Origin: Nevskiaceae bacterium
Lineage (GTDB): Bacteria; Pseudomonadota; Gammaproteobacteria; Nevskiales; Nevskiaceae
Assembly: GCA_021731445.1 (NCBI GenBank)
Contig: JAKFXK010000055.1
Coordinates: 1 to 49,756 of the forward strand
DNA: 49,756 nt
Direction of reading: 5' to 3'
The position numbers were made by a program, and so were the translations under genes. This document shows positions 36,576 through 45,546 of this stretch, one piece after another. The notes under the pieces are model-generated. The model had not been told where the DNA came from and did not search any database. It was given only the letters and a program-made list of their open reading frames with translations. How positions within the stretch are numbered: the first letter of the stretch is position 1; every line of letters begins with the position of its first letter.

Positions 36576-38657
36576 GTGCACGCTCGGCAGACCACAGCAC
36601 CGAACCCTCAAGTCGACCACGGTTGGCTCGGTGACTCACCTCTCGGTGTTGTCGTGATGGCGCCCAAGGACGCGATGCTGCCCTTCAACAGTCTCGGCGG
36701 GACGGCCTGCCTGCCGGTCGTGCTGACACGCCTGCTGCGGCTGTCCGATGCCGACGCCACGCCCGCTGCACTCGAAGCCTTGGTGGGCATCGACCCGGCG
36801 CTGTGCATGCAGCTGCTCGAACTGTATCCGCTGCGGGATGCCGCACAGCACCTCACCATCCCCCAGCTGCTCCGTCACAGTGGGGTGCAGGGCTTGCAGG
36901 CCGTCGCCGTCCCGGCAGCGCTGCAGCGGGCACGGGTGGTCGCACCGACCGCTCTCGCCGACCAGATCTGGCAGCGCTGCCTGTCGACGGCGCTGCTGGC
37001 GCGCCAGCTGGCCCGGCAGCTGGGCATCGGCAACCCCGACGAGACGTATCTGGCCGCACTGCTGCTGCGCTGCGGCCACTGGCTCATGGCGCTGAATGGC
37101 GGCGAGGAATACGCCGCGCTGCTCTGTGTCGCGGCAGGCGACGAAGCACGCCAGCTGGAGCTGGAACGACAACGCTACGGCACCACCCGCCTGCAAGTCA
37201 GCGCGGCTCTGCTGCGCGGCACACCGCTGCCCCTGGCGGCAAAAGATGCCCTGCGCTACCACAGCCATGCGGTGGAGCCCTTGTGCGATGTGCATCCGCT
37301 GACTCGCATCCTGCTGCTGGCCGACCGGCTCGCGCTGTACGGGGCAGACGGGATTGCCACTGCCGCAGCGGCGTTCTGGTTCCAGCTCGATGCCGTCGCA
37401 CTGACCACGCTCATCCGGCAGGGCGGGCAAGAAATGCAGGCCTTGCTGCTGCCTCTGGGCCTGTCGCCATCTGCCATCAACGGGGGTGCTGAAACCGCCC
37501 TGCAAGAAGCCCTCGCCAACCGTGTCCTGCACCCAGCGATGGAGAGTCCATCACCATGGCGCACGCTGCGCATCACGCTGAGCCTGCGGTTTGGTCTTTC
37601 CACCCTGCTGCTGTTGCGGCACGACGCGACTAGCGACAGCCTGCAGGCGGTGGACAGTGAAAGCCCCTTGGCACTGGCGGATTTCAGGCTGCGTTGCACG
37701 CCCGGCAACAGTCTGGCGGCGGAAGCTTTCCGTCACCGGCTCACCCGCCATAGCTTCGATGACGAGGAGCCCTGCCGCAGTGTCGCCGACGAACAGCTGA
37801 CAAGGATGCTGGGCAAGCCGGGCCTGTGCTGCCTGCCGTTCGCCGCCGGTGTGGTGGTGCTTGGCCTGCACGCTGACGAGTGGCAAGCCCTGCACCCGCG
37901 CCTATCTGCGATACAGGCCCTGCTCGAAGCGACTGGCCGGGCTTGTCCAATAGCTCCGCCTGCCGAACGAGCAACACCGACGGCAGTGCTGCAGCAGCGC
38001 ATCCGCGAAACCCGGCATGAAATCGCCGCACCGCTGACGGCGCTGCGCAACTACCTGCATCTGGTCGAGGGCAAGTCCACCGATGCCAGCGAGGAGCTGC
38101 GCATCATGCGTAGCGAACTGACCCGCATCGGCCGCATCCTGGATCGCCTGGGCAGCGCCGAAGTCAGAGCCGAATCGGGCCCGGTGGATCTCAACCAGCT
38201 GCTGCACGATGTGCTGGATGGCCTGCAGCTCCCGGCTCTGGCCGCACAGCAGGGCGTCGCACTGTGCACCGAACTGCATCCGGCGCTGCCCGTGCTGCGG
38301 AGTGATGCAGTGGCCCTCAAGCAGATCCTCACCAACCTGATCCACAACGCCTTGGAGGCCATGCCTCAAGGCGGGCGGCTGCGGCTGGGCACGGCGCTGC
38401 ACCCTGGTGGCGACGGCCATCCACGCTGGGTGCTGACGGTGGCCGATACCGGTCCCGGCATAGCCCCGGCGACGCTGGATCAATTGTTCCTGCCCAAATC
38501 CAGCAGCAAGCCCGGCCATGCCGGCCTTGGACTTTGCATCGTCAAACGCCTGGTCGATGAGCTGGGCGGCACCATCGACTGCCAGAGCCTGCCGCAGATC
38601 GGCACCTGTTTTGTGGTGTGGTTGTCACAGACAGCCGCGCCACAAGCTTTCAACTGA
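36576..38657 (+). CDS. HDOD-domain histidine kinase
   Basis: This is a cytosolic kinase of 693 residues. An N-terminal HDOD-like domain (about 43-260) is helical, with VGIDPALCMQLL and LRHSGVQGLQAVAVPAALQ typical of the fold. A middle region (about 328-455) is possibly GAF-like. The HisKA domain has His481 in RETRHEIAAPLTAL, and the HATPase domain (about 545-690) has NLIHNALEAMP, DTGPGIAP and AGLGLCIVKRLVDELGG. No transmembrane segment is seen. The GTG at 36576 has a GGAG 8 nt upstream; an ATG two bases earlier is out of frame. The next gene starts 11 bp after the stop and encodes a receiver-PAS-GGDEF-EAL protein, its likely phosphorylation partner. Confidence 0.87.
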   Translation: MHARQTTAPNPQVDHGWLGDSPLGVVVMAPKDAMLPFNSLGGTACLPVVLTRLLRLSDADATPAALEALVGIDPALCMQLLELYPLRDAAQHLTIPQLLRHSGVQGLQAVAVPAALQRARVVAPTALADQIWQRCLSTALLARQLARQLGIGNPDETYLAALLLRCGHWLMALNGGEEYAALLCVAAGDEARQLELERQRYGTTRLQVSAALLRGTPLPLAAKDALRYHSHAVEPLCDVHPLTRILLLADRLALYGADGIATAAAAFWFQLDAVALTTLIRQGGQEMQALLLPLGLSPSAINGGAETALQEALANRVLHPAMESPSPWRTLRITLSLRFGLSTLLLLRHDATSDSLQAVDSESPLALADFRLRCTPGNSLAAEAFRHRLTRHSFDDEEPCRSVADEQLTRMLGKPGLCCLPFAAGVVVLGLHADEWQALHPRLSAIQALLEATGRACPIAPPAERATPTAVLQQRIRETRHEIAAPLTALRNYLHLVEGKSTDASEELRIMRSELTRIGRILDRLGSAEVRAESGPVDLNQLLHDVLDGLQLPALAAQQGVALCTELHPALPVLRSDAVALKQILTNLIHNALEAMPQGGRLRLGTALHPGGDGHPRWVLTVADTGPGIAPATLDQLFLPKSSSKPGHAGLGLCIVKRLVDELGGTIDCQSLPQIGTCFVVWLSQTAAPQAFN

Positions 38658-38668
38658 AAGGAATCTCC

Positions 38669-40801
38669 ATGTACGACGGCACTTTCCCCCCTGCACACCT
38701 GCTGATCTGCGATGACGATCTGTCGGTGCTGGAAAGCACCGCTGCGCTGCTGAAAGCACGCGGCTTTGCAGTGACCCCGGTACGCAACGGTGCCGAGGCG
38801 CTGGCGCGTGTCGATGCCACTGTGGACCTGATGCTGCTCGACCTCAACATGCCAGTGCTCAACGGCTATCAGGTGCTCGATGCCCTGTGCCGTGCCGAGT
38901 CCGATCTTGCCGTGGTGGTGGTCAGCGGCGAGGACAGCATCGATGGTGCCGTCAGCTGCCTGCGCAAAGGTGCGCAGGACTATCTGCGCAAACCCTATCT
39001 GCCGGAAGAATTGTTTGCCCGGGTGGAAACCGCCCTGCGCGAACGCCGCCTAATGCGCGAGAATCGCCGGATGCAGCAGCGTCTGGTCGAGTCCGAGCAG
39101 CTGCACCGGTTTTTCGTGGAAAGCGCGCCCGACCTCATCTATCTGCTCAATGCCGAAGGCCGTTTTACCTACACCAACCAGCGCATCGAAAAACTGCTGG
39201 GCTATCGCCGCGACGAGTTGCTGGGCCAGCACTACAAGACCCTCGTGCATCCCGACGACCATGCCCAAGCCGATCTGTTCCTGATGGCACTCGCCAATGG
39301 CAGCAGCCACCCAAGGCTGGAAACCGAATTGCGCCTGCTGCACAAGGATCGCGCAGAGGATGCGCGGCCATTTGAGACCTACAGCGTGCCGGTGCAGATG
39401 CAGTCCACGACGATCCACGGCGCCGGCACTTTCGGCGTCGCGCGCGACATCAGCGAGCGCCGCCGCGCGGAGGAGATCATCCGCTTCCAGTCCTCGCACG
39501 ACCTGCTCACCCGGCTGCCCAACCGCGCCCTGTTCAGGGACCGTATCGTCATGGCACTCGCCCAGGCCCAGCGCGACGGGCGCTCGCTGGCGGTGATGTA
39601 CATCGACCTCGACCGCTTCAAGCTGGTCAACGACAGTCTCGGACATCTGGTCGGCGACGAGCTGCTGCAGATCGTCAGCCTGCGCATGAAAGAACTGCTG
39701 CGCGAGTGCGATACCCTTGCCCGCGTCGGCGGCGACGAGTTCCTGCTGCTGCTGCCAGGCGTCGAGAACGACGCAGCCGCAATACTGGTGGCGGACAAGC
39801 TCATGGAGGAACTGGAGCGTCCGTTCCAGCTCGCCGAGCACCAGCTCTATCTCACCGCCAGCATCGGCATTGCCCGACACCCGCAGGATGGTGTCACCGC
39901 CGATACTCTCATCCGCCATGCGGATACCGCCATGTATGCAGTCAAGGCGCGTGGCCGCAACGGCCATGGCTTCTTCAGCCCTGACATGGAGTCGATCCCC
40001 AAGCATCGGCTGACGCTGGCCACCGACCTGCACGCTGCCATCGCCACCGGGCAGCTGCGCCTGCATTACCAGCCACAGATCGATATCCGCACCGGCCGCA
40101 TCTGCGGTGTCGAGGCCCTGGTGCGCTGGCAGCATCCGGCGCTGGGCCTGTTGCCGCCCGGCGAGTTCCTGCAGATCGCCGAGGAGTCTGGCCTGAGCGC
40201 CAGCCTCGGCGAATGGGTGCTGAGAACGGCCTGCGAGGACATGCAGCGCTGGCGTTATCTCGGCTGCGGGGAGATCCGGCTGGCGGTGAACTTCTCCGCC
40301 TGCCAGGTCGAGCAGGCTGACTTCGTCACGATGGTGCAGCGCACGCTCAAGCGCAGTGGCCTGCCGCACCGTGCGCTCGAAATCGAACTGACCGAAGAAA
40401 GTCTCATCAAGGACATCGGCGTGGTCGTGCGCAAGCTCGGCATGCTGGCTGACAGCGGCGTGCGGGTGGCGATCGACGACTTCGGCGTCGGCTATTCCTC
40501 GCTCAGCTATCTGCGCAAGCTGCCGATCCACACTTTGAAGATCGACCGCTCGTTCGTGCAGGACATCCGCAGCGAACGCGACGCCGGCTCACTGGTGTCG
40601 GCCATCGTCAGCATGGCGGGCGGGCTTGCCCTCAACTCGGTGGCGGAAGGGGTTGAAACCGATACCCAGGTGGAGTTCCTGCGGCGGCTCGGCTGCTACG
40701 AGATGCAGGGCTTCCGCTTCAGCCATGCCGTCGATGCTGATGCCACCGCCGACATGCTGCGCACACAGCCTTTCGTGCAGCAGTTGGCGGAAGCGGCTTA
40801 G
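38669..40801 (+). CDS. Receiver-PAS-GGDEF-EAL response regulator
   Basis: This is a 710-residue response regulator with c-di-GMP output. The receiver has Asp14-Asp16, phospho-acceptor Asp58 in LMLLDLNMP and Lys108 in YLRKPY. A PAS domain covers about 140-262. GGDEF is intact at 354-358 with the I-site RECD before it. The EAL domain has the EAL motif at 482-484, Asn541, ELTEES at 573-578, DDFG at 603-606, Lys624 and AEGVET, so the catalytic set for hydrolysing c-di-GMP looks complete. Both activities are possible, and the net direction cannot be predicted. The start at 38669 has an AAGGA site. Its kinase is almost certainly the HDOD protein just upstream. Confidence 0.94.
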   Translation: MYDGTFPPAHLLICDDDLSVLESTAALLKARGFAVTPVRNGAEALARVDATVDLMLLDLNMPVLNGYQVLDALCRAESDLAVVVVSGEDSIDGAVSCLRKGAQDYLRKPYLPEELFARVETALRERRLMRENRRMQQRLVESEQLHRFFVESAPDLIYLLNAEGRFTYTNQRIEKLLGYRRDELLGQHYKTLVHPDDHAQADLFLMALANGSSHPRLETELRLLHKDRAEDARPFETYSVPVQMQSTTIHGAGTFGVARDISERRRAEEIIRFQSSHDLLTRLPNRALFRDRIVMALAQAQRDGRSLAVMYIDLDRFKLVNDSLGHLVGDELLQIVSLRMKELLRECDTLARVGGDEFLLLLPGVENDAAAILVADKLMEELERPFQLAEHQLYLTASIGIARHPQDGVTADTLIRHADTAMYAVKARGRNGHGFFSPDMESIPKHRLTLATDLHAAIATGQLRLHYQPQIDIRTGRICGVEALVRWQHPALGLLPPGEFLQIAEESGLSASLGEWVLRTACEDMQRWRYLGCGEIRLAVNFSACQVEQADFVTMVQRTLKRSGLPHRALEIELTEESLIKDIGVVVRKLGMLADSGVRVAIDDFGVGYSSLSYLRKLPIHTLKIDRSFVQDIRSERDAGSLVSAIVSMAGGLALNSVAEGVETDTQVEFLRRLGCYEMQGFRFSHAVDADATADMLRTQPFVQQLAEAA

Positions 40802-40834
40802 GGCACTTTTGGTTTAAATCGATACATCTCAATC

Positions 40835-40920
40835 CGTCATTCCGGCGAAAGCCGGAATCCAGTACCTGCAAGGTTTGCTTGACTTGAAGGACTGGATACC
40901 GGCTTAAAGCCGGTATGACG
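40835..40920. repeat. Diverged REP-like doublet
   Basis: Two inverted units face each other. One, with stem ATTCCGGC/GCCGGAAT (40839-40858), is flanked by GTC and CCAG. The other, with stem ATACCGGC/GCCGGTAT (40896-40916), is flanked by CTGG and GAC. The flanks are the same as in the doublet at 3828-3920, so they belong to one superfamily. It lies between two convergent genes. Confidence 0.75.
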
Positions 40921-40956
40921 ACGATTCTTGTTGTCTGCTCTTAAACGAAAAACGCG

Positions 40957-41853
40957 CTAGGTTTTCTCGCCGCCCAGCGCTTTCACAAGGTCGGCGAGCA
41001 GGGCAGACAGCTCGCCCGTCATCAGTGCAAAGTCGGCCTCGAACTGGTCAGCGGGATTCACGCCCGCGCCCTCGTCACCCCCGGCTTCCATCACCAGCGA
41101 TTTCACCCGCTTGATCTGGAACGGCTCGACCAGCAGCAGGCTCAGGCGATCCTTCCACAGCAGGCCGACGCGGGTGGCGAGCTTGCCGCCCGCGATGTGT
41201 TCGCGGATTTCCTTGACCGAAAGATCGTGGCGCAGGTAACGGACCGTGGCGGCCTCCTCGCCGGTGCCTTTCAGCTCGCACTCGCTATCCAGCGCGAAGT
41301 GGCCCGGGGCGTCCCCAACGGTGAGCCACTGGGTCATCGCACCCTGCGGCGACAGCTCGGTTTCGAGCCGTGTAACCGGCAGCTCGCCAAGCGTAGTGCG
41401 CAGGTGTTCCAGCAGCTCTTCTGCACGGGCGGGTGAGGCGGCATCGACCACGACCCAGCGACCGACCGGGTCGATCCAGGCGCGGGTGACGCGGCGCTTG
41501 GCAAAGGCGCGCGGCAGCAGCTCGGCAGTGATGCGTTCCTGCAGGTCGCGCAGCTGCTTCTTGCCGGGCTTGTAGCCTTGCCTGGCCTCAAGCTCGGTGG
41601 CACGCAACCTGGCTTCATCCTTGACAACACTGGCGGGCAGCAGCTTTTGCTCGACCCCCAGCGCAATCAGCAGATGCTTGCCTGCAGAGGCAACCAGTCC
41701 GGCATCCCCTGCTGGCGGCAACCAACCCCGGCTCATCAGGCTCATGCCGCTGCAGGGCATCAACGGTTGTCTGGCCAGCGCGGCCTCCAGCGCGCCCGGC
41801 GACATCGCCCAGCCCTGGGCAAGACGATAGGCCTGGATGTTCTTGAACCACAT
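40957..41853 (-). CDS. rdgC: Recombination-associated protein RdgC
   Basis: RdgC is a ring-shaped dimeric DNA-binding protein that limits RecA action. It has 298 residues, against 303 in E. coli. The N-terminus MWFKNIQAYRLAQGW, then SRGWLPPAG, LLPASVVKDE and YKPGKKQLRDLQERITAELLPRAF are typical. It is found mainly in beta- and gammaproteobacteria, which helps place the organism. It is divergent from the FHA-protein gene. Confidence 0.95.
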   Translation of the reverse strand: MWFKNIQAYRLAQGWAMSPGALEAALARQPLMPCSGMSLMSRGWLPPAGDAGLVASAGKHLLIALGVEQKLLPASVVKDEARLRATELEARQGYKPGKKQLRDLQERITAELLPRAFAKRRVTRAWIDPVGRWVVVDAASPARAEELLEHLRTTLGELPVTRLETELSPQGAMTQWLTVGDAPGHFALDSECELKGTGEEAATVRYLRHDLSVKEIREHIAGGKLATRVGLLWKDRLSLLLVEPFQIKRVKSLVMEAGGDEGAGVNPADQFEADFALMTGELSALLADLVKALGGEKT

Positions 41854-41986
41854 GGCTTCGCACCCGCTCGAAAAATGGCCGCGATGATAGTCCAGTAGCG
41901 GCAGGGATTTTCTGCTTGCCAGAGGCTCGATGCTTGCGTCACGCTTTGGCAGCAGCAGTCAAAGTCGCACAGGAGGAGGCGCACAG

Positions 41987-42802
41987 ATGGCCAAGCTCGT
42001 ATGGCAGCTAGAGGGTCAGGCGCCCATCGCGTTCGCGATCCGGCAGGAGCGGGTAGCGGTGGGACGCGATACCAGCAACGACATCCGCCTAGCGGAGTCC
42101 GCCATCAGCAGCCAACATGCCGTCATCATCACCCACATGGGCAGTTCCACCCTGCACGACTTGGGTTCCCGCAACGGCAGCTGGGTCAATGGCAAGCGGA
42201 TCGAATCGCAGCTGCTGCGCCATGGCGATGTGGTGCAGTTCGGACGGCTGGCGATGAACTTCATCGATGAGTCTTTCGCCGCTACACCGCAATCCGGCAC
42301 CGACGCCACGCAGCGCGATGCCACGAAGGTCATTGGCTCCGGAGCCGCCAACCCCACCAATGCCAGGGGCGCGATCAAGGCAGGCATGCCGCCGCTTCCA
42401 CCCGGAACGCCCGACTTTGCCGAGCTCGACCGGCTGATCGGCTCCATCCGCAGCCATCGCAACAGCGGAGACCAGGAGGTCGCCAGCCAGCGTGCGGAGA
42501 TGATGGCGGAGTGGAAAAAACTGATGGCCTACTGCACCGCCCTCAAGGCACGGCTCGCCAGCGAACCACGCGTGCGCTTCTTCGAGATTTCCGAGCGCCG
42601 CAACGAGGTGGTGATCCGTGTCGAACATACGACGGGACAATCCATACAGTCGGTGATGCTGAGCTGGGGTCACATCGAGCAGCGTGCGCGCGGTGGGGAT
42701 GGCATCTGGCTGCGTGCGCCACCGCTGCCAGACCGGCACTACGAGAAATGCGACGCTGCGGCGCGTGATCTGGTTGCTGCCGTCGCGCACTTGCTGGCCT
42801 GA
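41987..42802 (+). CDS. FHA-domain protein
   Basis: This is a 271-residue cytosolic protein. The N-terminal FHA domain (about 20-95) has the phosphothreonine-binding set GR at 26-27, SSQH at 41-44 and RNGSWVNGK at 62-70. A Pro/Ala/Gly-rich linker (about 96-150) leads to a helical and mixed C-terminal domain (about 155-271) that I do not recognise. The start is decided by a GGAGGAGG run at 41972-41979, 7 nt before the ATG; the frame is open for 19 codons upstream. FHA proteins usually read Ser/Thr-kinase output, but no such kinase is adjacent. The RIO kinase lies over 20 kb away. Confidence 0.88.
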   Translation: MAKLVWQLEGQAPIAFAIRQERVAVGRDTSNDIRLAESAISSQHAVIITHMGSSTLHDLGSRNGSWVNGKRIESQLLRHGDVVQFGRLAMNFIDESFAATPQSGTDATQRDATKVIGSGAANPTNARGAIKAGMPPLPPGTPDFAELDRLIGSIRSHRNSGDQEVASQRAEMMAEWKKLMAYCTALKARLASEPRVRFFEISERRNEVVIRVEHTTGQSIQSVMLSWGHIEQRARGGDGIWLRAPPLPDRHYEKCDAAARDLVAAVAHLLA

Positions 42803-42812
42803 AGGCCGGCAT

Positions 42813-43697
42813 TCAGGCCGGATTTGCTGCGCGCGGTTTTTTGGCTGCGGGCGTTTTCAGCACCGGCTGCGGCAGCGTGATTTTCGGGCTTTGGTTGAGG
42901 TGCCCAAGCTCCACCCAGCGGATGATGCTGATCCTGCCATCCATATCCTCGGCCAGGGCCGTGCAGCTTTCGACCCAGTCGCCGCAGTTGAGATAGGTGA
43001 CACCGCCGATGTCACGAATCTCGGCGTGGTGAATATGGCCGCACACCACCCCATCGAGCTTGCGGCGCCTGCATTCGCGGGCCACCGACTCCTCGAAGGT
43101 GGAGACCACATTCACCGCTGTCTTGACATGCTGCTTGGCGAACGCCGACAGGCTCCAGTAGCGCATGCCCAACAGGCTGCGGCCCTTGTTGAACCAGTAG
43201 TTGAAGCGCATCGCGTTTTCATAGAGCGCATCGCCGGTGATGGCGATCCAGGCGTGATAGCGGGTGATGACGTCGAAAGCATCGCCATGGGTGATGAGCA
43301 GCCGCCTGCCATCGGCGGTGTGGTGCACCAGCTCGTTGACGAAGCGGATGTTGCCGAGATCGATCTTGAAGGCGACGAACTTGCGCAGGAACTCGTCGTG
43401 GTTGCCGGTGATGTAGTAGACCTTGGTGCCGCGCTTGGCCTTGGTGAGCACCTTGCGGATGACGTTGGTGTGCTCCTGCGGCCAGTAGAAGCTGTTCTTC
43501 AGCTTCCAGCCGTCGATGATGTCGCCGACCAGGTACAGCGTGTCGCAGGTGTGGCTCTTCAGGAACTCGACCAGATGCTCGGCCTTGCAGCCGGGTGTGC
43601 CGAGATGCACGTCGCTGACCCACACCGTGCGGTAGTGGGTTTTGCCTTCCTCAGGCTTGGCATTGCCCAATTTGGCGGTCTGCGGCAGGCGGGCCAT
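42813..43697 (-). CDS. LpxH-like metallophosphoesterase
   Basis: This is a calcineurin-like phosphoesterase of 294 residues related to UDP-2,3-diacylglucosamine diphosphatase (YbbF/LpxH group). Metal-site motifs are SDVHLG (Asp29, His31), GDIIDGW (58-64), GNHDEF (98-103), ITHGD and CGHIHHAEI. The WYFNKGR-like loop (FNYWFNKGRSLLGMRYWSLS) is typical of this subgroup. It is longer than E. coli LpxH (240), with a basic Pro/Ala tail, so it is probably a paralogue with an unknown diphosphate substrate rather than LpxH itself. It lies 76 bp downstream of the wax ester synthase gene on the same strand. Confidence 0.85.
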   Translation of the reverse strand: MARLPQTAKLGNAKPEEGKTHYRTVWVSDVHLGTPGCKAEHLVEFLKSHTCDTLYLVGDIIDGWKLKNSFYWPQEHTNVIRKVLTKAKRGTKVYYITGNHDEFLRKFVAFKIDLGNIRFVNELVHHTADGRRLLITHGDAFDVITRYHAWIAITGDALYENAMRFNYWFNKGRSLLGMRYWSLSAFAKQHVKTAVNVVSTFEESVARECRRRKLDGVVCGHIHHAEIRDIGGVTYLNCGDWVESCTALAEDMDGRISIIRWVELGHLNQSPKITLPQPVLKTPAAKKPRAANPA

Positions 43698-43773
43698 CTC
43701 TCGTCTCGGTGGGGTTCACACAAGCGTCATTTTCGGTGCTGGCTGTGACGACGGCGTGACGACCTGCCGCAGC

Positions 43774-45168
43774 TTAAGCCGCCTTGCGCTTCTTCACTGC
43801 CATCTCCAGCGTTTCCAGCTCTTCGGCCATGTAGGTGGCAAGCCGCTGCATGTGCGGCAGGGTGTCGCGGCAGCCGGTGAAGCCGACGTTGAACTGTCCG
43901 GCATAGCTAACCACGGTGATGTTGAGCGCCTGGCCGTGGGAGAGCAGCGAGATGGGATACATCTGTTCGAGCTTCGCGCCATTGAAATACAGCGTCTGCA
44001 TCGGCCCCGGCACATTGCTGATGGTGACATTGAACATCGGCTTGGTGCGCCCGCCCAGGCCGGTCAGCATGCTCAGGATATAGGGGGCCATGAACAGCAT
44101 GGTGTAGTTGACGAGGCTGGCCTTGGGCAGGGCTTGCAGCTTGTCCTTGGCGATGGTGACGGACTCCTTGATGCCCTTCAGCCGCTTGAGGGAATCGCCC
44201 AGCTGCGTGTTGAGGTTGGCGATGATGAAGCTGATGGCATTACCGCTGTCCGTGTCGTCGGCCGGGCGGATGCTCACCGGGATGCCCGCCGTCAGTGGCT
44301 GGTTGGGCAGAGCCTGGATTTCTTCGAGATAGCGGCGCAGTGACCCGGCACAGAGTTCGAGAAAGATGTCGTTGACGGTGGTTTCGGTCGCCTTGGCCAC
44401 TGCCTTGATGCGGGCGAGGTCGTAGTGCTGGGTGGCGAAGCGGCGCTGCCCGCCGACTTTGCGGTTGAGGATGGAACGCGGTGCCACGAAAGGCGCGGCA
44501 TTGGCAGGATCGTTCTGGCTGAAGCTGCTGCGCACCACTTCACTGAGCGCCTTGATGACACTGGGCAGCGTCGCGGCCTGGGCCTTGAACTGCTCCTGCA
44601 AGCTGGGTTTTGGCCCCCTGGGCCGGGTGGCATCACCGCTGCCACGGCCGATCGACCAGGGTGGCAGCATTTCCGGCGAGTGGGGATCGGGCGTGAGCAT
44701 CTTCTGCAGCATCTTCATGCCGCCGACGCCATCCACCTGTGAGTGGTGCATCTTGACGTAGAGCGCGAAGCGATTGTTCTCCAAGCCCTCGATGAGGTGA
44801 AACTCCCAGAGCGGGCGGTTGAAATCCAGTTGGTGCGAATGCAGCCGCGAGATCAGCATGCCCAGCTCGCGTTCGCCGCCAGGGGCGGGCAGTGCCGAAT
44901 GGCGCAGGTGGTAATCGAGGTCGATCTTGTGGTCTTCCACCCAGGCTGGCACCAGTCCCTTGAGCTTTGGGTTGGCGAGCTTGAGATTGAAGGGCGCGGC
45001 GAAGTTCCTGTGCTCGCGCATCTCCGCCACGAGGTCTTTCAGGAAGGACTCGGGGGCTTTGGCAGGCAGCGAGAAAATAGTGAGGCTGCCGACGTGCATC
45101 GGTGTTTCGATGGACTCCACCATCAGCCAAGCGGCATCGAGCGGGCTGAGCTTGATCTTGCGTGCCAT
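43774..45168 (-). CDS. Wax ester synthase/diacylglycerol acyltransferase (WS/DGAT)
   Basis: This is an acyltransferase of 464 residues that joins acyl-CoA to fatty alcohols or diacylglycerol and makes neutral storage lipids. The active-site motif HHSQVDG is at residues 141-147. The N-terminal MARKIKLSPLDAAWLMVES and the C-terminal NVTISNVPGP motif are typical. I chose the start at 45166-45168. The GAGGAG at 45175-45180 abuts the first ATG (45172-45174) and is 6 nt from the second. It fits the acyl-CoA ligase and glycogen genes in a storage theme. It lies downstream of the rpoC terminator and the structured element. Confidence 0.92.
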   Translation of the reverse strand: MARKIKLSPLDAAWLMVESIETPMHVGSLTIFSLPAKAPESFLKDLVAEMREHRNFAAPFNLKLANPKLKGLVPAWVEDHKIDLDYHLRHSALPAPGGERELGMLISRLHSHQLDFNRPLWEFHLIEGLENNRFALYVKMHHSQVDGVGGMKMLQKMLTPDPHSPEMLPPWSIGRGSGDATRPRGPKPSLQEQFKAQAATLPSVIKALSEVVRSSFSQNDPANAAPFVAPRSILNRKVGGQRRFATQHYDLARIKAVAKATETTVNDIFLELCAGSLRRYLEEIQALPNQPLTAGIPVSIRPADDTDSGNAISFIIANLNTQLGDSLKRLKGIKESVTIAKDKLQALPKASLVNYTMLFMAPYILSMLTGLGGRTKPMFNVTISNVPGPMQTLYFNGAKLEQMYPISLLSHGQALNITVVSYAGQFNVGFTGCRDTLPHMQRLATYMAEELETLEMAVKKRKAA

Positions 45169-45243
45169 ACGCATCTCCTCTTTTTATAGGCAGTTTGTGC
45201 GTGTCAGTGTAACGAAGCTGGATTTCTCTGACTGTACCGGGCC

Positions 45244-45498
45244 TGTACACCAATGAAACATCGCAGCGTTGCAAGTCAAAAAGCCGCCCGGCGAGGCGCG
45301 GACCGCAGGCTGTGGTTGTTCCATAGCCAAGGTTCACAACGAAGCCCGGCGGCTTTTTGGCTGCAACCCTCCGGGGCGGGACTGTTTTGGGCAGTGCGGC
45401 GTCACAAGGCTTGCGAATGGAACAGCCATTCGCTGCGCCTCGTTCCTTGCACTGCCTAAAAACAGCTTTCCGCCGCTGCGATGCTTCATTGGTGTACA
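45244..45498. repeat. Structured 255-bp noncoding element with 25-bp terminal inverted repeats
   Basis: The 378 bp between the wax ester synthase and rpoC hold no gene. Positions 45244-45268 and 45474-45498 are inverted copies matching at 24 of 25 bases. Inside are further stems: AAAAAGCCGCC (45278-45288) with GGCGGCTTTTT (45348-45358), enclosing GGCTGTGG/CCATAGCC (45308-45328); then CTGTTTT-GGCAGTG (45382-45396) with CACTGCC-AAAAACAG (45450-45465), enclosing CAAGG/CCTTG and a perfect GCGAATGG/CCATTCGC hairpin (45412-45432). No target duplication is obvious. It could be a MITE-like nonautonomous element or a structured RNA. Confidence 0.7.
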
Positions 45499-45501
45499 AA
45501 C

Positions 45502-45531
45502 AAAAAGGCCGGGCAAAAGCCCGGCCTTTTT
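45502..45531 (-). terminator. Terminator of the rpoC operon
   Basis: AAAAAGGCCGGGC (45502-45514) and GCCCGGCCTTTTT (45519-45531) form a perfect 13-bp stem with a 4-nt loop, 15 bp after the rpoC stop. A and T runs on both sides make it potentially bidirectional. Confidence 0.93.
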
Positions 45532-45546
45532 GATACTTCATGCCGC

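Noticed and set aside
45244-45498. A retron msr-msd region
   Set aside because: The inverted ends and internal stems invite it, but no reverse transcriptase gene is nearby, so there is no support.
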